From contig OZ024891.1 of assembly GCA_964017195.1 (NCBI GenBank), positions 6,473,994-6,537,993 on the forward strand: a DNA stretch of 64,000 nt. Reading direction: 5' to 3'. Below are positions 36,501-48,790 of the stretch, piece by piece (position 1 is the stretch's first letter; each line of letters starts with the position of its first letter). The DNA is from Siderastrea radians. Its lineage: Eukaryota > Cnidaria > Anthozoa > Scleractinia > Rhizangiidae. The position numbers and the translations under genes were made by a program. The notes under the pieces are model-generated. The model was not told the DNA's origin and did not search any database. It saw only the letters and a list, made by a program, of their open reading frames with translations.

Positions 36501-36768
36501 ACTAATTACATAAACATATTGCCTTTACTTCGATATAAATTATAAACTGCAAATAAATTGGCATTCTAAATGGTGGATAGAGAAAATTAGCATTGATTCA
36601 AACGCAGTTTTTCTGACACGGTGTTTTAAAAAAGAAAGCCCCTGAGGGCCATGCGACATAATACTAATGAATGACAGTAGGACAGTAGGACAGAAGGACA
36701 TATTTACTCACCTCCGTTTTTCTGGCCTCTCTGTATTCTCCATCCTTTCTTTCCAGCATACGATCGAG
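28668..36768 (-). CDS. ATF7IP: ATF7IP/MCAF1 (SETDB1-associated chromatin factor), 5' end incomplete
   Basis: Exons in transcript order: 36768-36712 and 35542-35514 (probable), then 34704-34321, 34058-33937, 33829-33656 and the terminal exon 31163-28668. From 35542 onward the junction phases agree. The last exon ends in a fibronectin III domain with the ATF7IP signature (IVLSW, WKKIGIVKALPLPMACTL, GSKYFFSVRAVD). Exon 33656-33829 is a coiled coil (IEQRTKAVEEAVAANSIHL, RDLERENRELQWN), matching the family's binding region. Exon 34321-34704 is basic and begins PRPMTLGERKRIGPRVLVNK. The 832-codon last exon is Gln/Ser-rich with a polyQ tract of about 20. In animals ATF7IP is nuclear, stabilises SETDB1 and supports H3K9 methylation and silencing. 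Further 5' exons are not resolved; a candidate at 37185-37056 is open in two frames. AATAAA (minus) is at 28156-28151. Introns hold a 1.7-kb mobile element. Confidence 0.9.
30536..30597 (-). repeat. CAG/CAA repeat coding polyglutamine in ATF7IP
   Basis: About 20 consecutive Gln codons lie after RQRL and before RSLE in the last exon. They are CAG-pure towards the 5' side of the transcript and mixed CAA/CAG after that. More Gln-rich stretches flank it. Confidence 0.9.
31631..33318. mobile_element. 1.69-kb element with ~200-bp degenerate TIRs and TTAA ends
   Basis: It starts TTAAAGTGCACCTAAC and ends GTTAGGTGCACTTTAA. The next 150-200 bases of the two ends also pair imperfectly (AATAAATTCTGTTATCAT on the left against ATGATAACAGAATTTATT on the right). 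TTAA at both ends suggests a piggyBac-like target. Inside, a 178-codon minus ORF (31816-32352) and shorter ones show no transposase motif I recognise. It lies in the intron before the last ATF7IP exon. Confidence 0.75.
33379..33576 (-). CDS. possible alternative terminal exon of ATF7IP
   Basis: A good acceptor (TTTTCAG) opens a phase-0 frame that would follow exon 33829-33656. The frame runs 65 codons (begins KSLPKISRGIQVD, ends NWILFPV) to a TAG. Skipping it joins two phase-0 ends cleanly and gives the full-length protein with the fibronectin domain. If used, it would make a short isoform lacking that domain. It may also be a chance frame. Confidence 0.35.
   Translation of the reverse strand, partial: KSLPKISRGIQVDTDPVHEYRLVNYFTLEVLLLLEQALFEDIAFHEDKYRSLPRHTIRNWILFPV
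35675..35892. repeat. short inverted-repeat element
   Basis: TAGTATATACCAAA on the left is mirrored by TTTGGTATATACTA on the right, about 220 bp apart, with AGTATATA direct repeats inside the left part. Probably a small MITE in an ATF7IP intron. Confidence 0.45.
36173..36312. repeat. 140-bp inverted-repeat element
   Basis: TTGTACAACGCTAAATTT on the left pairs with AAATTTAGCGTTGTAC on the right. The centre has TCACGTGATCGA. Likely a MITE, in an ATF7IP intron. Confidence 0.6.
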
Positions 36769-37189
36769 CTACAGATTAAAGGCAAATGTTAAACTTAATG
36801 TAGGATGCATGGTTACCAGTTGTTCTGTCATCGATAAGTTGCATGTGTGATATTTTAAAATTAGTCCAGTCGTGTTTGTTAATCCACTCGACGACACTTT
36901 CAGAAAGCGTTGAATTTTTCATGCAGGAAACGATATCTAGCGGATCCAAACAGATATTTTTCTGTTAGAATAGAGAGAAGGCAGGGATCCATTTCAGGAA
37001 TTAAATCAGACAATTCCTTTCAATTTTTAATGAGAAGTTTGTTGATCAGATACACCTGCCAGTAACACAACAGGTTTTGCTGGAAACGATACCTGTTTCC
37101 TTTTTAGCTTGGCGTTTTTCCCATGGATATCTTTTGTGCAAAATGATTGTTGTTGTCTGTATCGGTCGCAGTTGGTTTCGTTTTGCTGT

Positions 37190-39600
37190 TGATGCGACCA
37201 ACGGAAATAAATAAAGGATATAAACAGGTCAATCAAAAGAATATTTCTGCTGGTATTTGAATGTTTTCAACTAAAAGGAGGTAAATATGATGAATAGAGG
37301 CCTCCAATTAGATCAGACAGAAACGTATGGAGTAATGTGCTTATACTTTGAGAAAACTCAGAGAGGTTAAATTAACATAAGAATGCTAAGAACAGGTGTT
37401 CTTTGATGGCAAATACTATGCATGCGATAAGAAATCACTTAATTTTGAAACGAAAGCGGTAAAAGTATACCGTCAAAATTAAAAATGATGAACATTGGCC
37501 AGTTCATTTCTTTGAATGACAAACAACATGACGCGAATGTATAATAGAAGTAATAAAATTCTGTAATTTCCGACTTCTTCTACACTGTGTTTAAGCCGCA
37601 AAAATTTCAATTTCCGATTCGTTTAAATTAAGGATTTTTCTTGGGTGTTTTTCTTTCTAGTAAAGAGAATGAATAACAAGTGAGGTTAACGAGCACGACA
37701 GCCAGTAAAAAATGATTGCTTTTTGCAGCTGCCCATGTCTTTGTTGTCAGTATAAGCAAACGCGGACTGTTTTGAATGTCTTATTTAGTTGGATGGTATT
37801 AGCATGACAAATGATGCTTGGCGTCGCGACCATGTGACTTATTTGTTGTATAGAAAACAATAAAAAAAGTCTAAGTAGGAGTGACGTGAAAGCATAATCG
37901 TAGAACAATACAAGGCAGGTGTGAAGATTCATACTATCATCAAGCTTATGAGTCACGTCTATGAAAACGTCAAAAACTATGAAGTGCAAGATCATAAAAA
38001 ATATTCAATAAGAAACACGAAACCATTTCGTGACGTGGACGACTAGAAAGCTGTATGTTGTTTAGTTTGTAGTTAACGCTAATCCAAAGGACATAAATTA
38101 AAAATCCTACATTTCAGTTCAGTCGATGAATGGAGCCAGCATTCGGATTAAATCTGGTCCTTTTGGGCAACAACAACAATGAAATCTTCAATCCGTTTAT
38201 TAATATCAATTTCGGGAAGAGGATTTTGATGCCATCTTGATTTGACTCCTAGCAATACAGCTGCGCAGCTAAAGAGCAGATTAAAAAATATCTCGATTAA
38301 ACTTCGTCTTCTCTTTCCAGAGTCAAACTATATTGATATGATTTACCACCTTGGTTATAATTTGTGGATGAAATTCTCAGATATAGTCATTTAAATCAAA
38401 GCTATCGAGTAGTAGACTTTCCTGGGGAGGTGGTTGTATTGAACTTTTCCGAATTAAAAATTTTTTCAAGATCTGTGAACGTTTGGGCATTGGTGCTTCC
38501 AGGTTAAATTTCAAAAGCACTCGTCAGAAAATAATCTTCTGTATGCGATTCTGTGACAATTAGTTTACAGTGAAGGTGCAAAAGAGACATACCTCTTGTA
38601 ATTTCTTATGTCGAGATCACCATACAAGAAACTCCGTGAAAATAATAAAGCAAGGGTTTTGTGGGCGTCAGTGCTCAGCCTACAATTTTAACACGCGCTG
38701 CCACGATATGTCACGTCCGCTCTATCAAAAATATTATCAATATTAAGCCTGCCTGAGAAGTTATCAGAATAGAATTAAATGTTCAAGATTACTTTGACAA
38801 CAATCTGGTATTCACTTAAACACAAATGAAACTAGACCAACACGTTTTTCCTGTATGAAGTCATAAAGAACTGAAAAACACGGAAAAACAGGTTATTTTC
38901 CTGTTTTACGTACATTTCCTGTTGTTACATACTGAGGACAATTTTTGAAGTTGAACTGTATCTTACGAAATTTCACTTGCAAGGACCTTAAAATTATTTT
39001 TATATTCTAACTGCGAGCAATGGCAGTATTCTTAATTGAAATGTCACTAATATTAGTGGCTGATCACGAAAATTTTCTCTTTTCTGACTTAGAATATTGC
39101 CCCCTTTAACACTCTGTTAGAACACGGAGACTCAACGTGGTGATTTCAGCTGTGATGCAAAATGTTGAACATTTTGCAATAGAGCTGAAATTCCCATGCT
39201 GAAGATTGAGTTTGCGTGCTATCATTCGGCAACATTTCAGAATCTTGACATATTAAAAGCTACCTATATGAACTGACAAAAACACACAACCCACTGTCAT
39301 GGCAACCTTCGATTCTTGTCTCTTCAACAAGAACAACACTATAAAACTTATTATTTTCAATGACGTTTCCAATACGTTTTTAGTATTTGGCTTTGTAGCT
39401 GAATCCCACACTGAGTATAAAGTATTCTAATTATATTACTGTAATGCATATACTAAATGTTCTAAATGTATACTTTCAGTGTTTAATATTTTATTGCATG
39501 CTATTTTATTTGCTTTTTTGCTTTATTATTTTTCAATACAAATCGATAATGGGTTGATATTGAGTGATGTTGGCTCCGATTGGGCGAGACTTCCAGTAAT
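37190..39600. other. no supported gene
   Basis: A/T-rich DNA upstream of the recognisable ATF7IP exons. Missing 5' exons or the ATF7IP promoter may lie here or further right, but I could not identify them. No coding-like frame above chance. Confidence 0.4.
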
Positions 39601-39640
39601 CATATGCAAGTGCTCGACTTGTACCCAGTCGAGGTGTCGA

Positions 39641-39773
39641 GGTAAAGGGAGAGAAGACGGGATTCTATTGAGGCGCGCAGTGTGACATGGGAAGGGACGA
39701 AGGAAATTTTTCCTTCGCCCCTTCCCATGTCACCTCGCGCGCCGCAATAAAATCCAATCTTCTCTCCCTTTCC
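39641..39773. repeat. near-palindromic fold-back element
   Basis: GGTAAAGGGAGAGAAGA... pairs with ...TCTTCTCTCCCTTTCC over about 60 bp per arm. It has almost no loop (GGAAATTTTTCC centre) and GCGCGC clusters in both arms. Small MITE or fold-back. Confidence 0.8.
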
Positions 39774-39994
39774 CTCAGAAACATACATAGCGACTGCGAG
39801 TCTGGCAAGTGCTCATACGGAGAAATCAACCAGTTTTCAAAAGGGTAAAACTAGTTACTCAAACGGGAATTGCATGTGAGGTGTCCACAAACGAAGTCTC
39901 CCACGCATCCGTTACTAGTGATGCGTAGGAAACTATCGGAAACGGTGAAAGTCAGTTTTTCATCTGAAAGCTGGACTTAACGAGGATTATCGCA

Positions 39995-40146
39995 GGGTCA
40001 CCCCCAGCAGTATGTCGCCGGTTATCATTTATACAACCGGTTGAAGAGAGACAATGTGGAGTAAAACGTCTTGTCTAAAGAAACACCATGCCTCGGACCA
40101 CCGACTTTCAGGTCTAAAGTCCAACGTGCTAACCACTACACCATAC
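39995..40146 (-). repeat. tRNA-headed SINE, minus strand
   Basis: On the minus strand an A-box-like TGGTGTAGTGGTTAGCACG follows a G-run. The anticodon region is GGACTTTAGACC. The body continues as GTTTCTTTAGACAAGACG and ends with ACCGGCGACATACTGC. The B box is degenerate. It belongs to a different SINE family from the 12.7-kb copy. Confidence 0.6.
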
Positions 40147-40733
40147 CCCCCCCCCCCCAGGGAATATGTGTACTATGAATATATACAATATATAAAAGGA
40201 ATTTAACAACTAGCCGAAATGAAACGAAATGTATTTATAATAGTTTGTGCTCAACCACACGATGAAATGCTAATTATCAAAACGAGTAATTAACTAAGGT
40301 TTAGTTCAAACGTCGAATTGTACATGTGACGAAACTAATGCAAATGAGCAAAAGCTTGTAGTTGTATATGCTAATCTGCGCTAGGTTAGACACATGTAAA
40401 GTTCGCCGTTCGACATTTGAACTAGGTCTAAGGAAGCAAACAGGGGAAAAGTGCAATTTGTCTATTTAACTATAAGCAAAAAACAACAACAACAACAAAA
40501 CAAAAACAACAACAACAACACGAGATTTTCAAAGACAGTATATTGCGTCGTATACCTTGTGTACGGAATCATTCAAAGAGCGGGACACTGCAATATCCAG
40601 TGGTTTGCATGTTGCAACAGGAAATATTCATATGGCACAATACATATTATCCATGTTAAAATCTAAAGAATCTATACAAACGGTAACGAAATGATGAACA
40701 TCGAAAAATATCTACATCGACGATGAATAAACA

Positions 40734-41293
40734 GTCCAACCTGTATTACGCGGCCCTGTATTCAACGGTCACCTACTAGTAAACGGACAGTTCAATAGGT
40801 CACTGAAAATTCTGCCTTCAATTACTGTAAACATGACCTCTATTAAGCGGTCACCCCTACAAATTGGATAAAGAAGCCCCCAAACCTTATCTTTATTGCC
40901 TTAGCCCTTTCAGTCCCAGAGTCAATAATGGAAACCTCTAATAGGTTTAACGTTTGAGTCTGTGAACGCAATCCTATATGTGGCCATTCAAAACGGCAGT
41001 ACTTTCACTTGGTACAATTTGTTTTTCAATATTGGGAGTTGAAGGGTTTAGTTGTGTTAGAATATTACTTTTGTAAAAAAAAAAAAAAGAATCTAAATTT
41101 GGCCATGATTGTTATGAAATTCCACAAGTTCCTTTTGCACATTGCAGTTATTCTGGTGAGTGACCTATTGACCGACGTCAATTTGTAGGCGTGTTGATCT
41201 CTCTTTAATCCAGTCAAACCTGGATTAAACGGTGAAGACGAATGGCGAGTTTATAGCCATTCTTTTTTGGTGACCACTGAATACAGATTTGAT
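40734..41293. mobile_element. MITE-like element with a nested inverted repeat
   Basis: The left end AGTCCAACCTGTATTACGCG with TGTATTCAACGGTCACC is loosely mirrored on the right by GGTGACCACTGAATACAG. Inside, 40901-41050 has its own inverted ends (CCCTTTCAGTCCCAGAG and TTGGGAGTTGAAGGG), suggesting one element nested in another. Ends are degenerate. Confidence 0.45.
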
Positions 41294-41299
41294 AGCTTA

Positions 41300-43490
41300 T
41301 ACTGAAACTAGAGATATACCAATCGACGAAAAACATACTGCACCAAAAAACATATAATGAACTAAAAATAATAAATCACATCAACGGATAAATACTGTGG
41401 TAGTATTGTTCGTTGTCGGCGTAGTTATGATCACACGATCAAAATTCCACTGTGAATGATGTGTGAAGTAAAGATAACAATAATGCCCGGGGCTGTATTT
41501 TTAAAAGATCAATAGAGGCGCCGACATTTTTATTTTATCCTACGCTGGAAATGTTGTAGGAAGTAGTTGATTGCTAAAGCGACGACGTTGACATGACTTA
41601 AGTTATAAGGACTACACATAAATAATGCCGGATGTGGTGTGGGCCATTGTAATCGCAAAATGTTTGTTTGCGATACGTCTCAGCGAGGCAGGGGTTGACT
41701 GAAAGTGGGTGACTTATTTCGTAGCTTAGCTGAGTCAGAATCGATTTAGACCCCACGCACGCTACAGTGTCTATTTTCATTCACATATATTAGAAAAAAA
41801 CCTAGCGATTTTCTGCCCATCGAATCGTTTATGTTGTGGTTTGAAGAACCATCCAGAATGTCCCCTACTGCTGCTAATTAAAGAGGAACGTGGTCGCGTC
41901 AATTGTGTTACTGGTGACATGCTCTGGGTTGTATGTTCCAATGTTCTATAATCCAGCCAGCCCAGATTGAAGGATTCAGGTCAAGATCACCGAAGTATTG
42001 TTTTTCTAATCCTAATCGTTAATTAATATTTCTTCGAGCTTGGTATGAAACATGAATACCATTCGGTCAACAATATGACAAGAACAATTGCAATCAACGA
42101 AACCTTGTTGCTCCAAAAATAACAACAATAGATATTCCACTTCGACAGATGTCACCGGTTTTCAACTTGCATAACTGAACAGCCACTCATGGCGCGCGGT
42201 TTATAATTTACGCCTCAGCGACCGTTTGCACGCAAGGACAACAATGCCAAAAAGGATCGGTGGTAACAAAAATTCAACCTTTTTGCGTTTTTTACGGAAA
42301 TATCATTTCAACAACTCAAGACTATTTGGAAATCGGATATCGATCGTGTGGTAGTTTTCACGACATTTTTACCATCTTGCTTAATAACGCCGGGTAAGAC
42401 AAACACAGAAAACAACTTCAGTCAAAGAGACGCCGGCGGCCGTGCAAAAACCTTTGCCAGTTATTGATAAATATTGTTGCCCAAAATTTAGAACTTGGTC
42501 AACATATTTAATGTTTTATAGTAGAGAGGGGATTAAAAATATTCGCAAAGCTTTCTGTCATGATAATCGTGAAAACAGACTCAACTTTCAAATTACCGCC
42601 TGTAGATGACAAAAGTAAGAAAATAATGAAGAGTTTAAGAGACCGGAGATCGGTTTTTTACGGGCTTGAAGTGTATAATTTATGGGGAACTCTTTGCTCG
42701 ATAGTTAGCTTTGATTGTCACTGGAACAAAAAGGATTACTACCTCTCATTCGTGACACGAATTGCGTTCAATGTTCTTGTCGTAACCTGAACACTTGTCA
42801 AAAATGATTATCAACGAACTTACGGTTGACACAGTTTCCTACCTCTTTCGTTACGCTTAGTAAGTAATCACCCCAGTTTTGAGCTACTCACAGGTTGCTT
42901 GTTTCGAGGCGACTAAGAGCACGCAATTGAGAGAAGAGCTGTGATATTTTCCACGATGTATTACGCTCTTGAGCCCACCTCGTGTTGTAGTGAATGAATT
43001 GAGTGGTAATTTGAATTGCAAAATCACCCAACCATTGTATTTTGAAAAATATTATTTACCTGTGTTACGATGCCAAGCGATTTGAGACCTCTTTGCTCAG
43101 AAAACTAGACTGAAGGGTCGCTCCATATGTTCAGCGAAACCTGTTCAAGTACCATATCAAACAGACCGTACTCCGAGTTGACGTTGTTGAATAACAGCGC
43201 GAAGAGATTTCAAAGACCAAGCGCGCGGGCTGGAACAGTGCCATCAGCAACATTCCTTTCACGCCTACGTAATCAGGTCAAACAAGATTCCGCTCTAATT
43301 AAACTGGTCAAACTTGTTTTTTAAGGAGGCAACATATCCGACCTGTGAATGTAATAAAGCACGATATCAATTTGCATTGACGCAAGTCAGACTCAAGTCA
43401 CGCCGCCCTCACCACCCAATAAATTTTGAAAATCCGAAATGTCTAACGTTTTGACATTTATTCATTTTCGATAATTTCAGTGCGACAAAT
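41300..43490. other. no supported gene
   Basis: Only short frames are present, such as 42560-42790 (76 codons), with no recognisable domain or splice context. Confidence 0.4.
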
Positions 43491-43499
43491 ACATCATTA

Positions 43500-43745
43500 A
43501 AATTATGTGAAGATCATCGCAGTGAAGAAGTTTTAACCTAAGTGGTTGAAAAGAAGAAACCTGAAAAAATTCAGGCTTGAACGGGAATCGAACCCATGCA
43601 CCGGTGTCACAGAGGTCATGGGTTCGATTCCCGTTCAAGCCTGAATTTTTTCAGGTTTCTTCTTTTCAACCACTTAGGTTGAAACATCTTCACTGCGATG
43701 ATCTTCGCATAATTTTATCTTTATCCGCAGTTCAAATACATGAAT
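43500..43745. repeat. palindromic (head-to-head) SINE pair
   Basis: An inverted SINE tail and partial tRNA part (43500-43598) faces a direct partial copy (43600-43745) of the same family as at 12.7 kb. TTCAGGCTTGAACGGGAATC is followed by its inverse GATTCCCGTTCAAGCCTGAA after about 40 bp. The tRNA 5' half is lost. Confidence 0.8.
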
Positions 43746-44146
43746 TTCATATATTAATGTTCAAATACATCATTGTCTAACAATTTTTTTCCACGACATA
43801 AATAAAATTTACGGAGAATTGTAGTTCACGAATCTGGAACTTACTAATTGCAAAGCAGTAATCAGCGAATAAATCACACATTCAATTTGAATTCAAAGCA
43901 TTTTATTCAGTATAGATAAAAGAAGACGTCTATATACGGCTGCAGTAGTCATTATTCAATATCTGTTGACAAATGATATCCGCTGGCAAACCGCATCAAA
44001 ACCATGATTAATTTAGAAGCTAATCAAAAATGACTTTCAAAAACCAAATGAGTAATCGGAGAATTCTTGTTACGTTTCGTGGAAAGTTAATGTTTTTGAA
44101 GTATAGGTGAGTGATTAACGAAGTCAAATAATCTAAGTGTGGCTTC

Positions 44147-44389
44147 TTAAAGGAACTATGTCACGGTATTTTCATTCACTTTGCTGATGCGAAAAAAATT
44201 ATTTTCTTATTGAAGAAAACCTCACAATACTAGTTTCCTAAGGTAGAAAAACACGAAAGAAGTAATAATAAACCAAAACTAAACAAGGATGGTTACGAAT
44301 GAGGGAGATTAAGATGGATTTCGGATGACCAACTTGAAAAAACTTGCCAGCTTTTTCAAGATGCAGTATCCGTGACGTAGCTCCTTTAA
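44147..44389. mobile_element. 243-bp MITE with TTAA ends
   Basis: The left TTAAAGGAACTATGTCACGG pairs with the right CCGTGACGTAGCTCCTTTAA. TTAA at both ends again fits a piggyBac-type target. Confidence 0.75.
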
Positions 44390-44928
44390 AACCAGTCACA
44401 CTTTAATTGAGCGACCAGTTGTTAGGGAATATTGTCAGTAATTTTTTATTAAGCGGTCGTGGCCACCTTCCAGCCGTCCCGACTAATGTTTCTTTTTTGT
44501 ACGTCAGAAATCAGTTTAGTTGGCTCTTCATTATCCGGAGTAAGTTAAGCGAAGTGACGAGAGTAAATCTGAAACAATCACGGACTCTGATATCTCATTC
44601 ATTAAAATACTTGAACAAAACAATAGTTTCTATTGAAACAGAAACTTGGATTTTGTGTTCACAAAGGAAATACACCTACGTGTCTTCAATGTACTTGGAA
44701 AATTACGGTTCCTACCTTGCCTAAGGCCTCTAAATAAAGCTTTGTTTTACTCGTTAGAGGTACGGTTTCAAGAAAATGAAAGAATCAATTGTGAGATTTT
44801 CAAATGGTCAATGGAAACTCAAGAAAATTTTCTCAAATCCGAGTGATAAGATTGAGGACCAATTTCTCGCCGCAACAACTCCCCAGTATCCTTTTATTTT
44901 GGCATTAGATTATCTCCTGTCGGAAATA

Positions 44929-45063
44929 CAGGGCCGTAGCCAGCAATGTCCATGGTTAAATTCTCTTCCTAGGTATTTAGGGTGTTAACGAAAAAAGTGA
45001 CTGTGAAACGAAAAAATGACTGAGGCAAGTGTCTCGGTTTGCCTCATATTGGGTACGGCCCTG
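44929..45063. mobile_element. 135-bp MITE with hAT-like ends
   Basis: The ends CAGGGCCGTAGCC and GGGTACGGCCCTG are inverted. CAGGG...CCCTG ends are usual for hAT elements. The flanks show no clean 8-bp duplication (only a partial AAATA match). Confidence 0.65.
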
Positions 45064-45294
45064 AAATAAGGTTCTCCATCTTCACTTTGTGTCGTAATTT
45101 TACGTCTCTAACTCGACTATTTCACTTCCTTGCTATCTAGAACTAAAATCATGAGGTTCACTCCTCGGACAATGTTGTAGAGCAATGTACTTCAGGCTAC
45201 ATCGAATTATTCTCGCTTTAGTTCTCATAGGTTGGCCGACGTTTCAGTCAAGTTTTTCCCTTGTGTCCTTCTACAAAATCAGTAAAAACTGATT

Positions 45295-45740
45295 GTGGCT
45301 CATGCTTTCTTCAGGGGCACCCAACGGTTCGTTTCGGGGAATATCTGTTCGGAAGGCCTAAAATCATCTGAGATTTTCGGATTTAATTCCAGTGAAAGCT
45401 AAAGATTTCTTTGGCGAAACATCACGTCGGACTTTCGTAGACAAGAGGACTTATTAGTTCCTATTGTTTTCGGAGGGAAAAATATGTCCTTTAGAGTGCA
45501 AAATAAGGTCGGCTAGCATTTTCGGGGAGCCATCAGCTGCTTAGAAATTCGACGTATAGGATTCTTTTTCCTGAAATTTTCTGCGGCCTAAATTTTTAGC
45601 TAGAAACGCCGAACAGATCAATCTGTATTAGATTACACAAATACGCCTTTAAGAAGCTCTGAAACAATCTAAGAAAGCAGAAAATGAAATTACAAGTAAT
45701 TTGCTAAGCTTTTCTCGTTGGGTGCTCCTGCCAGTCCACT
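45295..45740. repeat. dispersed repeat, copy 1
   Basis: It shares an ordered set of blocks with 49240-49935: GGGCACCCA, AATATCTGT, TTCGGATTTAAT, TTTTCGGAGGGA, AGAGTGCAAAATA, GCTAGCATTTT, TGAAATTTTCTGCG, CTTTTCTCGTTG. No coding frame runs through it. Probably an old non-autonomous element. Confidence 0.65.
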
Positions 45741-46974
45741 TGATAATCGTCCCTTTGGTAGTGAAAAAAGCAATGAGCAAGGCACGAACGGATGAATTTA
45801 GTGCATTTTTTGACCGAGAAACTAATAAAAACTCAACGTCGTTGCCCCTTTAAAGCATCCTCTCGTCTGCTATAGTCTGTCAGTCTAATAGACTATAGTA
45901 GGATTTCTATCAGTGAAGTAAAGTAGAATTCAGAAGTCATCAACAGGAATTTAGCCTGCGTGACGAAACGTATGACTAAGTAACGCAATATTTTGTAGTT
46001 TGTATTAAGTGTTATGACGTAATATTTAAGAAATGATGGCTCAACGTATCTGTATTATCGCTGAAAACATTTCATCTTAGTGAAAATGACAGCGAGGCAA
46101 GACAATGTTGAAAGTTACGTTTGATGCTCGGCTCGCGCGAGTCAAAGAGTTTACAAGATCATATAATTGATCCAAACAAGAGAACTTTCAATGTCGCTTG
46201 AAATCCGCCCGTTATATCCGCAGATCAAATATTGTTTTAACTCAAGCTACTGATAATCAACTCAGGACTAGCCGTCAACTGAAATCTTTCCAAATCGTAA
46301 TTGAGATTTGGTACGTAACCAAGAAAAACAAGCCACGTCTTGTGTGACTAGTTACCTGCGACAAGGCTGTTTGACCTCCGCTACGGTAACGGACGACTGC
46401 AAACAAAAAAAGTATGAGAAACATTTTTTTTTATTCAGTTAAGGTGGCCGAACACAGGTTTCTTGTACCTATGCGTTATTCATCTTTATCTTCAAACCAC
46501 TGGCAGTTGGGCAGCCAAAATTGCCAAGATGCAAGTTCAACTAAAAAAGATTATATTTTGGTATACTTTATTGGACAGAGTGCCGTTGCCATGGCAACAC
46601 AGCTGGTAATAAACCAGCATTAAATAATGGGTTTGATTTATTTTTAGAAAACGCAGTCGTAAGATTTTTTCCATCATTTGTCTCTAGAAAACTCAGAAAA
46701 ATACTGGCCTATTGACACTGGTCTAGTAAAATTTTGACCGAGAGATCTTCTGTAATTCTGTGTTTTGCATTTTAACGTTTTCTGAATATGTCTTTCGTCA
46801 GATTTCAATTTTTGTTGCAGGCAATTTACCCGTGTTCTGAACTATCTTTCTACCAAATTTCATGATATTCTAACAAGCAGTTCCGTAGAAATCAGTGCAT
46901 TTCCACTAAACCATGCAGTCACAATTTTCTAGTTAACTGCGCATGCGTTGCATTTGAGAAGGTTTGATTCATAC

Positions 46975-47227
46975 CATTCTCGTCCCCAGAGCCCACGATC
47001 CTTTTGGTCTGCGCCAAGGATCGAGACCTCTGGCAGGGACCGAAGTAGGAAGTCCGCGAATCACGGACTTCCGGCTTTTGTGCGCAGCCTCAGAAATTTG
47101 AAACAATAACGGTTACTATCGGTTACAAAAATGGGCAGCTATTGCGCTTGCGCGTTGCCTGGACCCTGCCAGAGGTCTCGATCCTTGGCGCAGACCAAAA
47201 GGATCGTGGGCTCTGGGGACGAGAATG
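46975..47227. mobile_element. 253-bp MITE with long TIRs and 9-bp target duplication
   Basis: Terminal inverted repeats of about 65 bp start CATTCTCGTCCCCAGAGCCC and are nearly perfect. The element is flanked on both sides by GATTCATAC (46966-46974 and 47228-47236). A 9-bp duplication is typical of Mutator-like elements. The unusually clean TIRs suggest recent movement. Confidence 0.9.
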
Positions 47228-47464
47228 GATTCATACAAACAATCCCAGCAAGTCAGCATATTTTCTAATAGCATTACCTTTAATGCATTAAAAACAAACG
47301 TTTTTCACACATAACAAACTGCTTGCTTGTTTAGACGGAAAAAAACCCTTGCACAATATTCACTGGACAAAATGAAATGATCGCCTTATTTGTTATTCTT
47401 AAGGCTTGTGCGCGCGGTAATTCACGTCAGCCGTACAAATCGTGGAGCGCGAGCAAACTGTGTT

Positions 47465-47600
47465 CAGACACCTTAATGACACAGGCGACTCGGAAAAAAA
47501 TCCGAGTTCTCCCAACAGGAGTCGAACCTATGACCCTTTGGTTACTAGTCCAGATACTCTACCACTGAGCTACAGAAGACTCGTGGGAGCTAAGGCCATT
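47465..47600 (-). repeat. tRNA-headed SINE, minus strand
   Basis: On the minus strand the A box is TGTAGCTCAGTGGTAGAG and the B box GGTTCGACTCC, followed by the hairpin CTCGGATTTTTTTCCGAG and CGCCTGTGTCATTA. A truncated copy of the same family is at 50262-50345 on the plus strand. Confidence 0.75.
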
Positions 47601-48790
47601 AAACTAGAAAAAAAAATTGAACTTATTGGAAGGCGCTGCAAAATGAATTTATATCTTCAGAGCCGTCAATCTCAAGCTGAATTGCAGGAGATTACGTTTG
47701 ACCTGTTTTTCTGAAGCAAGATGGTGATGGAAACCATGAAAACTCAGAGAAAAAGATGCAGATGTCCAGTCACCGAGCTATGACTGGTACCTATATTTCA
47801 TTATATAATATGCTGAGTTCTACGCGGGTTTTCATTGGTTCTTAGCTATGATCTATTAGAGGACAGACGCATAGATGACGTCATCATTGGCAACTTTTTT
47901 CTTTTTATTACGTAAACGGTACGCTAATGCGTAGAAGTATGGCTTCAAATTACGACAAAACAAGAAGAAAGTGAGATAAAATCTGTAAAATATCTGACAA
48001 CGGTCGAAAATTAACGTTATGACAGTTTCCAGAGCGAAGTTGGACTTTTTGGGATAGGCGTGCCCGTGAGCACGGCTTGGATTAGTTCCGTCATGTTGAC
48101 GTGACGATCAGTCCCGGAATATGGTCGAAAAACACATTTTCTTGTTATGATACGTGCGAAATATTTAAGTGTTTGGAAAGCGTGCACTTTGGCCGGCTTA
48201 CCAAATTTACGTAGGCGAAGCGTGAATGTTCTCATATTACTCGAGAAATGGGACAAACAAAATAATTCAAAACAATCCCTTCTGAAGCGCATTTTCAGAT
48301 GTTCCTCACAAGCTCAACGGATTGAAATTTAATTTTTTGGCTTTCTATTATAAAGATTTTTTTCCAGGGACAAATATTTTGGATCTAGTAGGAGGCGTAA
48401 CTTGTCACAAAAATTAATTCTGTAATGTTTGAACCAGAAGAGAATAACCGATCTTGAAAGCCACGCCTTGCGTCATTGGTACTAACTTCTTCATGCACTT
48501 CTTGCGTGACATCATGCTTGAAGAATGTGGAAACTCCCGTATCCAGACAAATATATAAATTATCTCTGTTTTATTTCCTCATTATTTCACACGAACTTGC
48601 ATTTTGGAACACACGGCGAAAATCAAGTAACAAGCGTGCCTTGTTAGAAAAGATTGTGCCATTGTGTGACTTGTGCAAGTCTTGCGTGACTAGTCACGGA
48701 GCAAACTGTCAAACAAAAAAAGAAGAGCCAGAGACATCGCACGTGTTTACATAGTGGTCTCAGCTTCGCTGAAGCCACGCAGTAAAACTA

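Noticed and set aside
37056..37185. Further 5' exon of ATF7IP
   Set aside because: Good splice signals, but open in two frames and the phase does not clearly fit the next exon; left as a candidate only.
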